From the NCBI GenBank assembly GCA_945898095.1, contig CAMDHE010000023.1, forward strand, positions 1 through 45,056: a stretch of 45,056 bases of DNA, written 5' to 3'. The stretch comes from Roseateles toxinivorans (GTDB taxonomy: Bacteria > Pseudomonadota > Gammaproteobacteria > Burkholderiales > Burkholderiaceae_C). Under the pieces are notes generated by a model, which did no database searches, was not told where the DNA came from, and saw only the letters and a program-made list of their open reading frames with translations. Each line of letters starts with the position of its first letter. Position 1 is the first letter of the stretch. Below, one piece after another: positions 20,463 through 29,531 of the stretch. The position numbers and the translations under genes are program-made.

Positions 20463-22025
20463 ATGAATCTGCTGCGCGCCGCTTCCCTGATCTCACTGCT
20501 GACCTTGGCTTCGCGCATTACCGGGTTGATCCGCGAGCAATTGGTGGCGGCCTTGTTCGGCGCCAACAGTCTGACCGATGCCTTTCAGGTGGCCTTCCGG
20601 ATTCCGAATTTGTTGCGCCGCTTGTTTGCCGAGGGCGCCTTCTCGCAGGCTTTCGTGCCGGTGCTGGTAGGCACCAAGGCGCGTGAAGGTGACGCCGCTA
20701 CCCATCAACTGATCAATGCCGTCGCCACTTTGCTGCTCTGGGCCTTGCTGGTGACTTGCGTGCTGGGTGTCGTTGGTGCGCCTGTCCTGGTCTGGGTGCT
20801 GGGTGCCGGTCTGCCGGCGGATGGACGCGAGGCGGCGATCGTCATGACGCGCTGGATGTTCCCCTATATCGGCTGCATGTCGCTGGTGGCCTTCTCGGCC
20901 GGCATTTTGAATACCTGGAAGCGCTTCATGGTGCCCGCGGCCACGCCGGTGCTGCTGAATCTCTCGGTGATCGCCGCCGCCTGGTTGTTGGTGCCGCGCC
21001 TCGAGGCTTGGGGTTGGCAGCCGATCTATGCGCTGGCCATCGGCGTGATGTGCGGCGGTTTGCTGCAACTGGCCGTGCAGGTGCCGGCATTGCTGCGCAT
21101 CGGGGCGCTGCCGCGCTTTGGCTGCTCGCCCACCCGGTTGCGACAAGCCTGGCAGCATCCAGGCGTGAAGCAGGTGCTGAGCCAGATGGCGCCTGCGCTG
21201 CTCGGTGTCGGTGTGGCCCAGTTGTCGTTGTTGATCAATCTTCAAGTCGCCTTGTTTGTAGGCGCAGGCGCCGCCTCTTGGTTGACTTATGCCGATCGAT
21301 TGATGGAGTTTCCGATCGCCTTGCTCGGCGTCGCGCTCGGCGCTGTGCTGACGCCGCAGTTGTCGGCCGCCCAGGCCAAGGGCGAGGTCGAGAGCTATTC
21401 GGCCCTGCTCGATTGGGGCTTGCGGCTGGTCGTCCTGTTGAGCATTCCTTGTGCGGTGGCGCTGCTGGTATTTGCCCAGCCAATGGTTGCCGTGCTCTAC
21501 CATCGCGGCGCATTTCAGGCTGCCGATGTGCTGCGCACTTCGAGTGCGGTGATGGGCTATGGCTTTGGCTTGCTCGGTCTGGTGGCGATCAAGGTGCTGG
21601 CGCCGGGTTTTTATGCCCGGCAGGACATGCGCACGCCGGTTCGGATCGCGATCACCGTGTTGATCCTGACCCAGTTGATGAACGCAGCCTTCGTGCCTTA
21701 TCTGGGCGTGGCCGGACTGGCTTTGTCGATCGGTCTGGGCGCGCTGATCAATGCCGGCTGGCTGCTGCGGGGCTTGCTGTCGCTGGAGATTTACCGGCCA
21801 GCGCCGGGATGGCTCGGATTTGCGCTGCGCATCATGCTCGCCAGTCTGTTGATGGGCGGATTGCAATATCTGCTGGCAACCAGGCTCGACTGGATCGCGC
21901 TGGGCGCCAGCGAAGGTTGGCGCGTGCTGGTGATGGCCGCGAGCCTCGGTGCATCGGCGCTGGTCTATTTCGCCACGCTGATGCTGCTTGGCATCAGACC
22001 GCGCCAGTTCATGAGGCGCGGCTGA
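20463..22025 (+). CDS. murJ: lipid II flippase MurJ
   Basis: A 520-residue MOP-superfamily protein with about 14 hydrophobic segments. It moves lipid II across the inner membrane for peptidoglycan synthesis. Typical stretches are SLISLLTLASRITGLIREQL, FGANSLTDAFQVAFRIPNLL and RRLFAEGAFSQAFVPVL. The ATG at 20463 fits the family's N-terminus. It is the first core gene to the right of the DGR/TA island, and the stop is 2 bp before the next gene's ATG. Confidence 0.96.
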   Translation: MNLLRAASLISLLTLASRITGLIREQLVAALFGANSLTDAFQVAFRIPNLLRRLFAEGAFSQAFVPVLVGTKAREGDAATHQLINAVATLLLWALLVTCVLGVVGAPVLVWVLGAGLPADGREAAIVMTRWMFPYIGCMSLVAFSAGILNTWKRFMVPAATPVLLNLSVIAAAWLLVPRLEAWGWQPIYALAIGVMCGGLLQLAVQVPALLRIGALPRFGCSPTRLRQAWQHPGVKQVLSQMAPALLGVGVAQLSLLINLQVALFVGAGAASWLTYADRLMEFPIALLGVALGAVLTPQLSAAQAKGEVESYSALLDWGLRLVVLLSIPCAVALLVFAQPMVAVLYHRGAFQAADVLRTSSAVMGYGFGLLGLVAIKVLAPGFYARQDMRTPVRIAITVLILTQLMNAAFVPYLGVAGLALSIGLGALINAGWLLRGLLSLEIYRPAPGWLGFALRIMLASLLMGGLQYLLATRLDWIALGASEGWRVLVMAASLGASALVYFATLMLLGIRPRQFMRRG

Positions 22026-22027
22026 GC

Positions 22028-22891
22028 ATGAGCCAGTTCCTGCCACTGAAGCTGCCGACGCCGCTGGCCTATTTCGCCACGCTGGTCGCCGACGACGTGA
22101 GTCTGAATCTGCTTGAAGCCGCGACCGCGATCGCGCAGGACGAGTTCCCTTCGCTCGACATTGAAACCCAGTTGGCCGCAGTCGATCAGCTGGCCCGGCG
22201 TCTGAAGCAGCGCTTGCCGACCGATGCGGTCGCCGCGCACAAATTGCGCGCCCTGGTGCAGTTTTTCAATCACGAGCAGGGTTTTGCCGGCAACGCGAAC
22301 GACTATTACGAGCCCGGCAACAGCTATATCCACCATGTGCTGGCAACCCGCCGCGGTATTCCGGTCACCTTGGCGGTGATCTTCATCGAGCTGGCCTCGC
22401 AGCTCGGATTGCGCGCGCAAGGTGTCTCTTTCCCCGGGCATTTTCTGGTCAAGCTGAAGCTCGGTGCTGGTGATGTGGTGCTCGATCCGATGACTGGCGA
22501 ATCGCTTTCGCGCGGCCGACTCGAACAGCTTTTGCTTGCAGGTCTGGGCGAACGCGCCGAATCCGCTGAGTTGTCGGTCGAACGTTTCCTGCAGGCGGCG
22601 CCGGCGCGCCAGATCCTCGCCCGCATGCTGCGCAACCTGAAGTTGATTCACCGCAGCGCGGGCGACTTGCCGCGCCAATTGGCGGTGCAACAGCGTCTGG
22701 TGGTGCTTTTGCCTGATGACCCGGCCGAGCGACGTGATCGGGGCTTGCTGCTGGAGGCGCTGGGCCAATGGCCTGCTGCGACGCAGGATTTGGCCCATTA
22801 TTTGGCGCGGACCCCACGCGCACCCGATCGCCTGGCGCTGGGTCAGATGCTCGAGCGTTTGCAGCAGTCTGGCAAGCCGCCGCTGCATTGA
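22028..22891 (+). CDS. SirB1-family transglutaminase-like protein
   Basis: 287 residues, with a SirB1/Transglut_core2 N-terminal part (YYEPGNSYIHHVLATRRGIP, LGLRAQGVSFPGHFLVKL, DPMTGESLSRGRLEQLL) and a C-terminal TPR-like helical region (QLAVQQRLVVLLPDDPAERR). The core resembles a transglutaminase fold with His and Asp candidates, but the catalytic Cys is not evident, so enzymatic activity is uncertain. The ATG at 22028 follows the murJ stop by 2 bp, so the genes are probably cotranscribed. Confidence 0.88.
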   Translation: MSQFLPLKLPTPLAYFATLVADDVSLNLLEAATAIAQDEFPSLDIETQLAAVDQLARRLKQRLPTDAVAAHKLRALVQFFNHEQGFAGNANDYYEPGNSYIHHVLATRRGIPVTLAVIFIELASQLGLRAQGVSFPGHFLVKLKLGAGDVVLDPMTGESLSRGRLEQLLLAGLGERAESAELSVERFLQAAPARQILARMLRNLKLIHRSAGDLPRQLAVQQRLVVLLPDDPAERRDRGLLLEALGQWPAATQDLAHYLARTPRAPDRLALGQMLERLQQSGKPPLH

Positions 22892-22961
22892 GCGCAGCGC
22901 CACCTGAGCCACTAGAATCGCGCTGGCTGCCGGCAATCAAGCTGTGCAGTCAGCCCGGGCC

Positions 22962-24041
22962 ATGATGAACAATTCCTCAGAGGAACGCCAAGCCAAACGC
23001 CATCTCATGCTGGCCTGGATCGGCTTGGCCGCTGCGGCCGCCTTGGTTTTGTGGCTGCTGAGCCCAGTGTTGGCGCCGTTCATCGCTGCAGCCGTGCTGG
23101 CCTATGCGTTGACGCCGGCGGTCGAGGCCTTGGCGCGCCGCGGCTTGCCACGTATCCTGGCTGCCGCCTTGGTTGAGTTGCTGCTCTTGCTGGCCTTGCT
23201 GATGCTGGTCTTGCTGGTGATCCCCATTTTAAGCAAGGAGCTGCCGCTGCTGCGCGAACAGATTCCGCTGCTGGCCAAGTCTGTGAATGAAAATCTGGCG
23301 CCATGGCTGAAGCAGTTCGGCATCCAGTTGTCACTCGACCAGGCCAGCATCAAGGCCTTCGTGATGAAATATCTCGACGCCAACCTGGAAGAATGGATGG
23401 CAACGGCATTGAGCTCGGCGCGCATTGGCGGCAGTTTTCTGCTCGGCCTGGTCGGCAATGCGGTGCTGTTGCCGGTCGTATTGTTTTACCTGCTGCTTGA
23501 TTGGCACCAGTTGATGCAGCGCGCTTGGGCCTTGGTGCCGCCCCGGCTGCATGACAGCGTTGGCGGCTTTCTGCGCGAGTGCGACCAGATGCTGGGCCAA
23601 TATCTGCGCGGCCAGTTGCTGGTGATGTTTCTGCTGGCGATCTTCTACAGCGCTTGTCTGGCCATGGCGGGATTCGATCTGGCCTTGCCGGTCGGCATCT
23701 TCACCGGACTGGCGGTGTTCATCCCTTACCTCGGCTTCGGCATTGGCCTGCTGCTGGCCCTGCTTGCCGGTTTGCTGCAGTTCACCGGCCTGTATGGCTT
23801 CCTGGCCGTTGCGGTGATCTATGGCCTGGGCCAATTGCTGGAAGGCTTTGCGCTGACGCCGCGTCTGGTCGGCGAGCGCATCGGCCTGAGCCCCTTGATG
23901 GTGATCTTCGCCTTGCTCGCCTTCGGTCATCTGTTCGGCTTTGTCGGCGTCCTGATCGCCTTGCCGGTCAGCGCGCTGGTGGTGGTGGCGGCCAAGCGTG
24001 CACGCCAAGCCTATCTGAAGAGCCCTTTGTACCTTGGGTGA
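22962..24041 (+). CDS. AI-2E family transporter (PerM-like)
   Basis: 359 residues from the ATG at 22962; a GTG at 22944 is an alternative. About eight membrane segments, a periplasmic helical region between segments 3 and 4 (LLREQIPLLAKSVNENLAPW …) and the C-terminal YLGFGIGLLLALLAGLLQF, LVGERIGLSPLMVIFALLAF and FGFVGVLIALPVSA fit the AI-2E/UPF0118 permease family. Members export diverse small molecules or ions; the substrate is unknown here. PerM-like genes often sit next to hda in betaproteobacteria, as here. Confidence 0.9.
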   Translation: MMNNSSEERQAKRHLMLAWIGLAAAAALVLWLLSPVLAPFIAAAVLAYALTPAVEALARRGLPRILAAALVELLLLLALLMLVLLVIPILSKELPLLREQIPLLAKSVNENLAPWLKQFGIQLSLDQASIKAFVMKYLDANLEEWMATALSSARIGGSFLLGLVGNAVLLPVVLFYLLLDWHQLMQRAWALVPPRLHDSVGGFLRECDQMLGQYLRGQLLVMFLLAIFYSACLAMAGFDLALPVGIFTGLAVFIPYLGFGIGLLLALLAGLLQFTGLYGFLAVAVIYGLGQLLEGFALTPRLVGERIGLSPLMVIFALLAFGHLFGFVGVLIALPVSALVVVAAKRARQAYLKSPLYLG

Positions 24042-24062
24042 CCGGCAGCGGATGAACGGGTC

Positions 24063-24737
24063 TTGAAACAGATTCCACTTGCGATCGGCCCGGCGCCGGT
24101 CTTCACCTTCGATAACTTCCTGCCCGGGGCCAACGCGGCGGCGCTGGCGCATCTGCAGGCGCTGGGGACGGCTGCGCCGCCGGTCTTCCTCTGGGGACCA
24201 CCGGGCTGCGGCAAGACCCATGTGCTGTTGGCGCTCGCCCATGACTGGCAGCAAGCCGGCGCGCAGGTGGCCTGGTACGACGCCGAGACCTGCCTGCCCT
24301 GGGAGTTACCGGCACAAGCGGCGCTGCTGCTGCTCGATGACTGCGAGCGCTTTGACGCCGGCCAGCAGCATGCGGCGTTCACACTTTTTGTCGAAGCGGC
24401 GAGTCACGGCCTTTCCGTGGTTGCCTGCGGGCGCTGGCCGCCGGTCGATCTGGACTTGCGCGAGGATCTGCGCACCCGCCTGGCCTGGGGCCCGACCTTT
24501 GCGCTGCAGCCCTTGTCTGAGCAGGAAATGCGGGCTGCGCTGCGCCTCGAGGCCGAGCGCCGCGGCATCCTGTTGAGCGCTGAAGTGATCGACTACCTAT
24601 TGAACCGTTTCGCCCGCGACCTCAAGCACCTGATGCGCTTGCTCGACCGGCTCGATGAATTTTCACTGGCCGCCAAACGTGCGGTCAGCGTACCGTTGCT
24701 GCGCCAGATGCTGGCCGATGAAGGAATTGCAGGATGA
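24063..24737 (+). CDS. hda: DnaA regulatory inactivator Hda
   Basis: 224 residues from a TTG start; no ATG fits the conserved beginning KQIPLAIGPAPVFTFDNFLP. It resembles the AAA+ domain of DnaA, with Walker A GPPGCGKTH and Walker B LLLLDDCERF, followed by a sensor region and a small helical lid (LEAERRGILLSAEVIDYLLN, FARDLKHLMRLLDRLD). Together with the beta clamp, Hda stimulates ATP hydrolysis by DnaA and prevents over-initiation. The stop overlaps the next gene's start by 4 bp. Confidence 0.93.
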   Translation: MKQIPLAIGPAPVFTFDNFLPGANAAALAHLQALGTAAPPVFLWGPPGCGKTHVLLALAHDWQQAGAQVAWYDAETCLPWELPAQAALLLLDDCERFDAGQQHAAFTLFVEAASHGLSVVACGRWPPVDLDLREDLRTRLAWGPTFALQPLSEQEMRAALRLEAERRGILLSAEVIDYLLNRFARDLKHLMRLLDRLDEFSLAAKRAVSVPLLRQMLADEGIAG

Positions 24738-25402
24738 ATTTGACGCTATTTGACCTCGACGGCACCTTGATTCCGAGCGACTCGGACCATGCTTTCGGTG
24801 CTTTCATGGTCGACATTGGCTGGGCTGATGGCGCCCAATGGCAGCAACGCAATGATGAATTTTTCGCCCAATACCAGGCCGGTCAACTCGACCTGAACGC
24901 CTATGTCGACTTCGCCACCGCGGTCTGGCGTGATCGGCCGCTTCCCGAAGCCTTGGCGGCGCGGGAGCGTTTCATGGTTGAAGTGATGCAGCCGATGCTG
25001 CGCGACAACGCCCGCGCGCTGGTGCGCCAACATCAGGAAGCCGGTGATCTGGTCGCGATCGTCACTGCGACCAACGAGTTCATCACCACGCCGATCGCCA
25101 GCAGTTTCGGCGTCGAACACCTGATCGCTGTGCAGTTGCAACGCGATGAACAAGGCCGCTACAACGGGGCAGTGCAGGGCGTGCCGTCCTATCAGTCGGG
25201 CAAGATCATCCGGGTCGAACAATGGTTGGCGGGCTTGGGGCGACAATGGCAGGATTTTGAGCGCAGCAATTTCTACAGCGACTCGATCAATGATCTGCCC
25301 CTGTTGGATCGGGTCAGCCACCCGGTGGCAACCAATCCAACGCCGGCGCTGGCGGCAATCGCTGAACAGCGCGGATGGCCTTTACTGAAACTTTTTTCAT
25401 GA
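24734..25402 (+). CDS. HAD-IB family hydrolase (SerB-like)
   Basis: 222 residues. Motif I is LFDLDGTLIPSDSDHAF (nucleophile Asp 7, acid Asp 9), motif II is VAIVTATNEFI, and the SGKIIRVEQWL Lys and YSDSINDLPLL acidic motif complete the haloacid dehalogenase site. Close relatives are annotated as histidinol-phosphatase or phosphoserine-phosphatase-like; the substrate is not certain. It is coupled to hda and pcnB by 4-bp overlaps, a conserved betaproteobacterial arrangement. Confidence 0.9.
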   Translation: MNLTLFDLDGTLIPSDSDHAFGAFMVDIGWADGAQWQQRNDEFFAQYQAGQLDLNAYVDFATAVWRDRPLPEALAARERFMVEVMQPMLRDNARALVRQHQEAGDLVAIVTATNEFITTPIASSFGVEHLIAVQLQRDEQGRYNGAVQGVPSYQSGKIIRVEQWLAGLGRQWQDFERSNFYSDSINDLPLLDRVSHPVATNPTPALAAIAEQRGWPLLKLFS

Positions 25403-26943
25403 TCAAGAACTTCATCGACAAGTTGCTCGGCAAACCGGCGCGCAGCAAGGCAGCCAAGAGTCCGCTGGGCAAGCGGGTTGAAACGCTGGTGGCCGAGCAT
25501 GGCATTGACCCGGGTTTGCTCGATGAGCGCGCCGTGAGGGTGGTTAAAACGCTGACCGATGCCGGCTACGAGGCTTATATCGTCGGCGGCGCCGTACGTG
25601 ACCTGCTGCTGGGCATGAGGCCCAAGGATTTCGACGTGGCGACCAATGCAACGCCCGAACAGGTCAAGAGCCTGTTCCGCCGTGCCTTCATCATTGGCCG
25701 GCGTTTTCGCATCGTGCATGTGGTCTACGGCCGTGGTCGTGAGCATGAAGTGATCGAGGTTTCGACCTTCCGCGCGCTGCTGGTCAATGAGAGCGCCGAA
25801 CAGGTCGAGGGCAATGAAAAGACCTCGAAGCAGGAAATGGCCGGCAAATCCCATGTGGTCGACGCGGCCGGGCGGGTGTTGCGCGACAACGTCTGGGGCC
25901 CGCAGATCGAAGACGCGGCGCGACGCGACTTCACCATCAATGCCCTTTATTACGACCCGCAACGCCAACTCGTCGTCGACTATCACGGGGGGCTGGCCGA
26001 TGCCAAGAAGCGCGTCCTGCGAATGATCGGCGACCCGGAAACGCGCTACCGCGAAGACCCGGTGCGCATCATTCGCGCGGTTCGCTTTGCTGCCAAGCTC
26101 GGTTTTGACCTCGAGCCGAAGACGCGCGCGCCGGTCAAGGCGATGTCCGAACTGCTGGCCAATGTGCCGGGCTCGCGTTTGTTCGACGAAATGATCAAGC
26201 TTCTGCAGACCGGCCATTCCTTGGCCAGCCTGGACGAGTTGCGCAAGCAGGGGCTGGCCCGCGGCGTGTTCCCGATTCTGGACGCGATGCTCAACGAGAA
26301 GGGCGAACTCGCCGATGGCGTGCGCGGCAAATTTGTGCGTATGTCCTTGCAGGACACCGACCTGCGCGTGGCCGAAGGACGCGGCGTGTCGCCGAGCTTC
26401 ATGCTGGCCTGCATGCTCTGGTTCGAAGTACTTGAGCGCTGGACGAGCATTCGCGATGCCGGCGAGGCAGCCATGCCGGCGCTGCAGCAGGCGATCGACG
26501 CGGTCTTTGATGCGCGCATTGGCGACATCTCCGGTCGCGGTAAATTGGCCACCGACATGCGTGAGATCTGGATGATGCAGCCGCGCTTCGAGCGCCGTAC
26601 CGGCAGCGGCGTGTTCACGTTGATCGAACAGCCGCGCTACCGTGCCGGCTTCGATTTCCTGCGCCTTCGCGCTGACGCGGGCGAAATCGACGGCGCGCTG
26701 GCCGATTGGTGGGAAGACTTTGCACTTGGCAGCGACGAAGAGCGCGAAGCCTTGCTGGAGATTGCCCGCGAAGCTGACAAACAGCAGCGCCGTGTCGGCA
26801 AAGTGCATCAATTGCCGCGCCAGGAGGGTTCCGCTTTGTCCGAGCGCGAAGCGTCTGCTGCGCCGCTTGACGCTGCGCCAGCCAAGAAACGCCGGCGGCG
26901 CCGCAAGCCTGGCGCTGCGCCTGCTGCAGAAATTGCTGATTAA
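25399..26943 (+). CDS. pcnB: poly(A) polymerase I
   Basis: 514 residues from the ATG at 25399, which overlaps the HAD stop (ATGA). It is a class II nucleotidyltransferase: AYIVGGAVRDLLLGMRPKDF and DVATNATPEQVKSLFRRAF hold the GG and DxD motifs. RRDFTINALYYDP, RYREDPVRIIRAVRFAAKLG and a helical C-terminus follow, with a Lys/Arg-rich tail (AKKRRRRRKPG) as in PcnB. It adds poly(A) tails that promote RNA decay. The tail and family-typical EDPVRIIRA favour PcnB over a CCA-adding enzyme. Confidence 0.93.
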   Translation: MIKNFIDKLLGKPARSKAAKSPLGKRVETLVAEHGIDPGLLDERAVRVVKTLTDAGYEAYIVGGAVRDLLLGMRPKDFDVATNATPEQVKSLFRRAFIIGRRFRIVHVVYGRGREHEVIEVSTFRALLVNESAEQVEGNEKTSKQEMAGKSHVVDAAGRVLRDNVWGPQIEDAARRDFTINALYYDPQRQLVVDYHGGLADAKKRVLRMIGDPETRYREDPVRIIRAVRFAAKLGFDLEPKTRAPVKAMSELLANVPGSRLFDEMIKLLQTGHSLASLDELRKQGLARGVFPILDAMLNEKGELADGVRGKFVRMSLQDTDLRVAEGRGVSPSFMLACMLWFEVLERWTSIRDAGEAAMPALQQAIDAVFDARIGDISGRGKLATDMREIWMMQPRFERRTGSGVFTLIEQPRYRAGFDFLRLRADAGEIDGALADWWEDFALGSDEEREALLEIAREADKQQRRVGKVHQLPRQEGSALSEREASAAPLDAAPAKKRRRRRKPGAAPAAEIAD

Positions 26944-27430
26944 GCCGCACATCGCTTTCGTCGGCCTTGGCGCCAACCTGGGCGATCTGCAGTTGACGCT
27001 GGGCCGCGCATTGGCCGGCTTGGCGGCCTTGCCTTTCACACGCTTGCTGGCGGTCTCCAGCGCTTACCAAACTGCGCCAGTCGATGCCCGTGGCCCCGAC
27101 TATCTGAATGCGGTCGCACAGTTGCAGACCGGTCTCGCCCCGCTGGCCTTGCTGGCAGCGCTGCAGGCGCTGGAACTTGAGCAGGGTCGCGAGCGCAGTT
27201 ACCAGAATGCTCCGCGCACGCTGGACCTTGATCTGCTGCTCTATGACGAGTTGCGGCTGGCCAGCTCGCAGTTGACCTTGCCGCATCCGCGCTTGCAGCA
27301 ACGCGCCTTCGTGCTTTTGCCCCTGCTTGAAATATCTCCAGGGCTGCAGGCGCCGGGGCTGGGTGACTTGACCGCCTACCTGCCCGAGGTGGCTGAGCAG
27401 GCGATCAAGAAGCTGGACGTTCCCTGGTAG
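26933..27430 (+). CDS. folK: 2-amino-4-hydroxy-6-hydroxymethyldihydropteridine diphosphokinase
   Basis: 165 residues with HPPK motifs: IAFVGLGANLGD at the start, SSAYQTAPVDARGPDYLNAV in the middle, the signature RTLDLDLLLYDE, and LTLPHPRLQQRAFVLLPLLE. It transfers pyrophosphate from ATP to 6-hydroxymethyl-dihydropterin in folate synthesis. There is no ATG; the likely start is TTG at 26933, inside the last codons of pcnB, giving the usual family length. The 11-bp overlap with pcnB suggests coupled translation. Confidence 0.92.
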   Translation: MLIKPHIAFVGLGANLGDLQLTLGRALAGLAALPFTRLLAVSSAYQTAPVDARGPDYLNAVAQLQTGLAPLALLAALQALELEQGRERSYQNAPRTLDLDLLLYDELRLASSQLTLPHPRLQQRAFVLLPLLEISPGLQAPGLGDLTAYLPEVAEQAIKKLDVPW

Positions 27431-27437
27431 GCTTGGC

Positions 27438-27878
27438 TCACTTGTTTGTGGTATCGGTGACGGTCGCCTGATTTTCAAAGTAGCGCTGGGCGCTGAAGGC
27501 GATCGTGGTCATCAGGCAGATGCCACCGACCATCACGCAGGTAATCACGCCGATCACAGCCAACCAACCGGTCTGCCGCGGGGGCAGGCCCGGGTTGTGG
27601 CGCGCATCCCATTGCTCATCAGGCGTCAGGCCGTAGACGATGCCGCAGATCATTGCATTCACCAGCATCAGGCCCAGCAAGGGCATCAGCAGCCAACTGA
27701 GCCTGTCGTCCTGACCCAGCAGGTCCATGCGCTGAATGCCATAAAGGCCGAGCAAGGTGGGCAGCGGATGGAGCCAGGCGAGGCGGTCGCCAAGCCCGAA
27801 CAGGTAGATGCGGTGCATCCCGAAACTGCCCAGCAGCAAGGCCAGCCAGGTGGCGATGGTTTTGGATTTGTAATTCAT
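27438..27878 (-). CDS. TM2-domain membrane protein
   Basis: 146 residues from the ATG at 27878, which has GGAGG 4–5 nt upstream. The first ~60 residues resemble a TM2 domain (TIATWLALLLGSFGMHRIYL then a second segment LPTLLGLYGIQRM). Further hydrophobic segments follow (LLMPLLGLMLVNAMICGIVY and VIGVITCVMVGGICLMTT). The function is unknown. It overlaps the end of the GNAT gene by 4 bp. It converges on folK with only 7 bp between stops. Confidence 0.8.
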   Translation of the reverse strand: MNYKSKTIATWLALLLGSFGMHRIYLFGLGDRLAWLHPLPTLLGLYGIQRMDLLGQDDRLSWLLMPLLGLMLVNAMICGIVYGLTPDEQWDARHNPGLPPRQTGWLAVIGVITCVMVGGICLMTTIAFSAQRYFENQATVTDTTNK

Positions 27879-28432
27879 GAAGCCTCCGGGCTGCTTTGAT
27901 CGCCTGAACCGAGTTGCCGTTGCATCAGTACAACATCGAGCCAGCGGTCGAATTTCCAACCCGAACTTTTCAGCAAGCCTGTTGTGGTGAAGTCCAGGCT
28001 ACGGTGTACACCGATCGAGCCCAGGTTGGCCGAGTCGCCGATCACGGCCAGCATCTGCCGCGCGCCGGCGGCTTCGCAGCGTGAAATCAGCTCGCTCAGC
28101 AGCAACTTGCCGACGCCGCGGCCCTGCTGATCCGGGCGCAGATAGACCGAGTCTTCCAGGCAAAAACGGTAAGCCAGCCTTGGCCTGAAATAGTTGGCAT
28201 AAGCGTAGCCGATCAGCTGGCCATCGGCTTCAGCCACCAGCCAGGGCAGGCTGCGTGACAAGACCTCGTCGCGGCGGCGCGAGATCTCCTCGATAGCTGG
28301 GACTTCGGTTTCGAAAGTGCCGGTGCCATGCAAAACGGCGTCGGCATAAATGGCCTGAATCGCTGCCACATCGGCTGCGGTGCTGGGCCTGATTGTCAGG
28401 CCGGTGGGAGTTTTTTGATTTTCTGTTGTCAT
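27875..28432 (-). CDS. GNAT N-acetyltransferase (Pat/MddA-like)
   Basis: 185 residues with the GNAT acetyl-CoA site RPDQQGRGVGKLLLSELI (Q/RxxGxG/A) and an N-terminal strand-helix typical of phosphinothricin/methionine-sulfone acetyltransferases (LTIRPSTAADVAAIQAIYAD, HGTGTFETEVP, YRFCLEDSVYLRP, SIGVHRSLDF). It may detoxify amino-acid analogues; the natural substrate is unknown. It is divergent from rpsP, sharing a ~210-bp upstream region. Confidence 0.9.
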   Translation of the reverse strand: MTTENQKTPTGLTIRPSTAADVAAIQAIYADAVLHGTGTFETEVPAIEEISRRRDEVLSRSLPWLVAEADGQLIGYAYANYFRPRLAYRFCLEDSVYLRPDQQGRGVGKLLLSELISRCEAAGARQMLAVIGDSANLGSIGVHRSLDFTTTGLLKSSGWKFDRWLDVVLMQRQLGSGDQSSPEAS

Positions 28433-28641
28433 GGAGGCAATTCTGCTCGGGCCAGTTTACAATGTTTGGTTTTGGCGCTGGTCGAATCCTCGTTGCGAGT
28501 GATTCGGCGTATCTACAGCGACAACCTTGGCGGCCGCGTTCGATCATTGTCTTCGACAAAGTTCAAACCATGGCGCTACCCGATCTGCTCGCCCTGTGTG
28601 TCTCCTGGTGCGGTGGAAGCATTTGATTGATAGGAAACATC

Positions 28642-28893
28642 ATGGTTGTGATTCGATTGGCTCGTGGCGGCTCCAAGAAGCGCCCTTTTTACAATATCGT
28701 TGTGGCAAACAGCCAGAACCGTCGTGACGGCCGTTTCATCGAGAAGGTCGGTTTTTACAATCCAGTCGCCTCCGGTGCTGCCGAGCCTTTGCGCGTCGCT
28801 GCTGACCGCGTCAGCTACTGGGTCGGCGTTGGTGCGCAACTGTCGCCCACCGTTCAGCGTCTGGTCGACCAAGCCAAGAAGGCTGCGGTCTAA
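28642..28893 (+). CDS. rpsP: 30S ribosomal protein S16
   Basis: 83 residues, matching bS16 throughout ([55 protein letters not shown]). The ATG at 28642 has a TAGGAAA ribosome-binding site. It is the first gene of the conserved rpsP–rimM–trmD–rplS operon. Confidence 0.97.
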   Translation: MVVIRLARGGSKKRPFYNIVVANSQNRRDGRFIEKVGFYNPVASGAAEPLRVAADRVSYWVGVGAQLSPTVQRLVDQAKKAAV

Positions 28894-28905
28894 GCAAGTT
28901 TGGCG

Positions 28906-29526
28906 ATGACAAGATCACCCGCAGGATTGCGCGCTGCGCCGGCTGGCAATGACGAGCCGGCCTGGCCAGAGGACGCGATCGAAGTCGGGTGCATTCTTGA
29001 TGCCTGGGGTGTCAAGGGCTGGATCAGGGTGCAAGCCTATTCCAGCGATGCCCAGGCGCTTTTTTCCTCACGTCGCTGGTTCATCCAGCCGGCGTTGCAG
29101 GGTGGCGCGGCTGCGGCGGGATTCAAGTCCTCGCTACCGAGTCTGCTGAAAATTCTCAGCGTTCGCGAACATGGCGAAGGCATTGTTGCCAGCGTCCAGG
29201 ACATCGCGGACCGCAACGCCGCAGAAACGCTGCGCGGTGCGCGCATCTTCATTTCGCGCCAGGCCTTTCCGGCAACCGATCCGAATGAATATTACTGGGT
29301 CGACTTGATCGGCCTGAATGTGGTCAATCGCCAGGGCGAAGCGCTCGGCGAGGTGATCGGCCTGATCGATGCCGGCCCGCACAGCGTCTTGCGTTTGTTG
29401 CCCCCCGGCCTGGTTGCACCGATCAAGCCCGACCAGGAACGGCTGGTGCCTTTCGTTCAGGTCTATGTCGATAACGTCGACCTGGAACAACGACTGATCA
29501 CCGTCGACTGGGGTCTCGATTACTGA
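28906..29526 (+). CDS. rimM: ribosome maturation factor RimM
   Basis: 206 residues from the ATG at 28906; an in-frame TTG at 28900 is possible. The N-terminal RimM barrel ([20 protein letters not shown]) and the C-terminal PRC barrel ([55 protein letters not shown]) are clear. It assists 30S head assembly through S19. The insert [20 protein letters not shown] is longer than in E. coli RimM, as in many betaproteobacteria. Confidence 0.95.
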   Translation: MTRSPAGLRAAPAGNDEPAWPEDAIEVGCILDAWGVKGWIRVQAYSSDAQALFSSRRWFIQPALQGGAAAAGFKSSLPSLLKILSVREHGEGIVASVQDIADRNAAETLRGARIFISRQAFPATDPNEYYWVDLIGLNVVNRQGEALGEVIGLIDAGPHSVLRLLPPGLVAPIKPDQERLVPFVQVYVDNVDLEQRLITVDWGLDY

Positions 29527-29531
29527 GGCCG

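Noticed and set aside
20493-22046. 517-codon minus-strand frame
   Set aside because: It is antisense to murJ, His/Gln/Arg-rich and without domain motifs.
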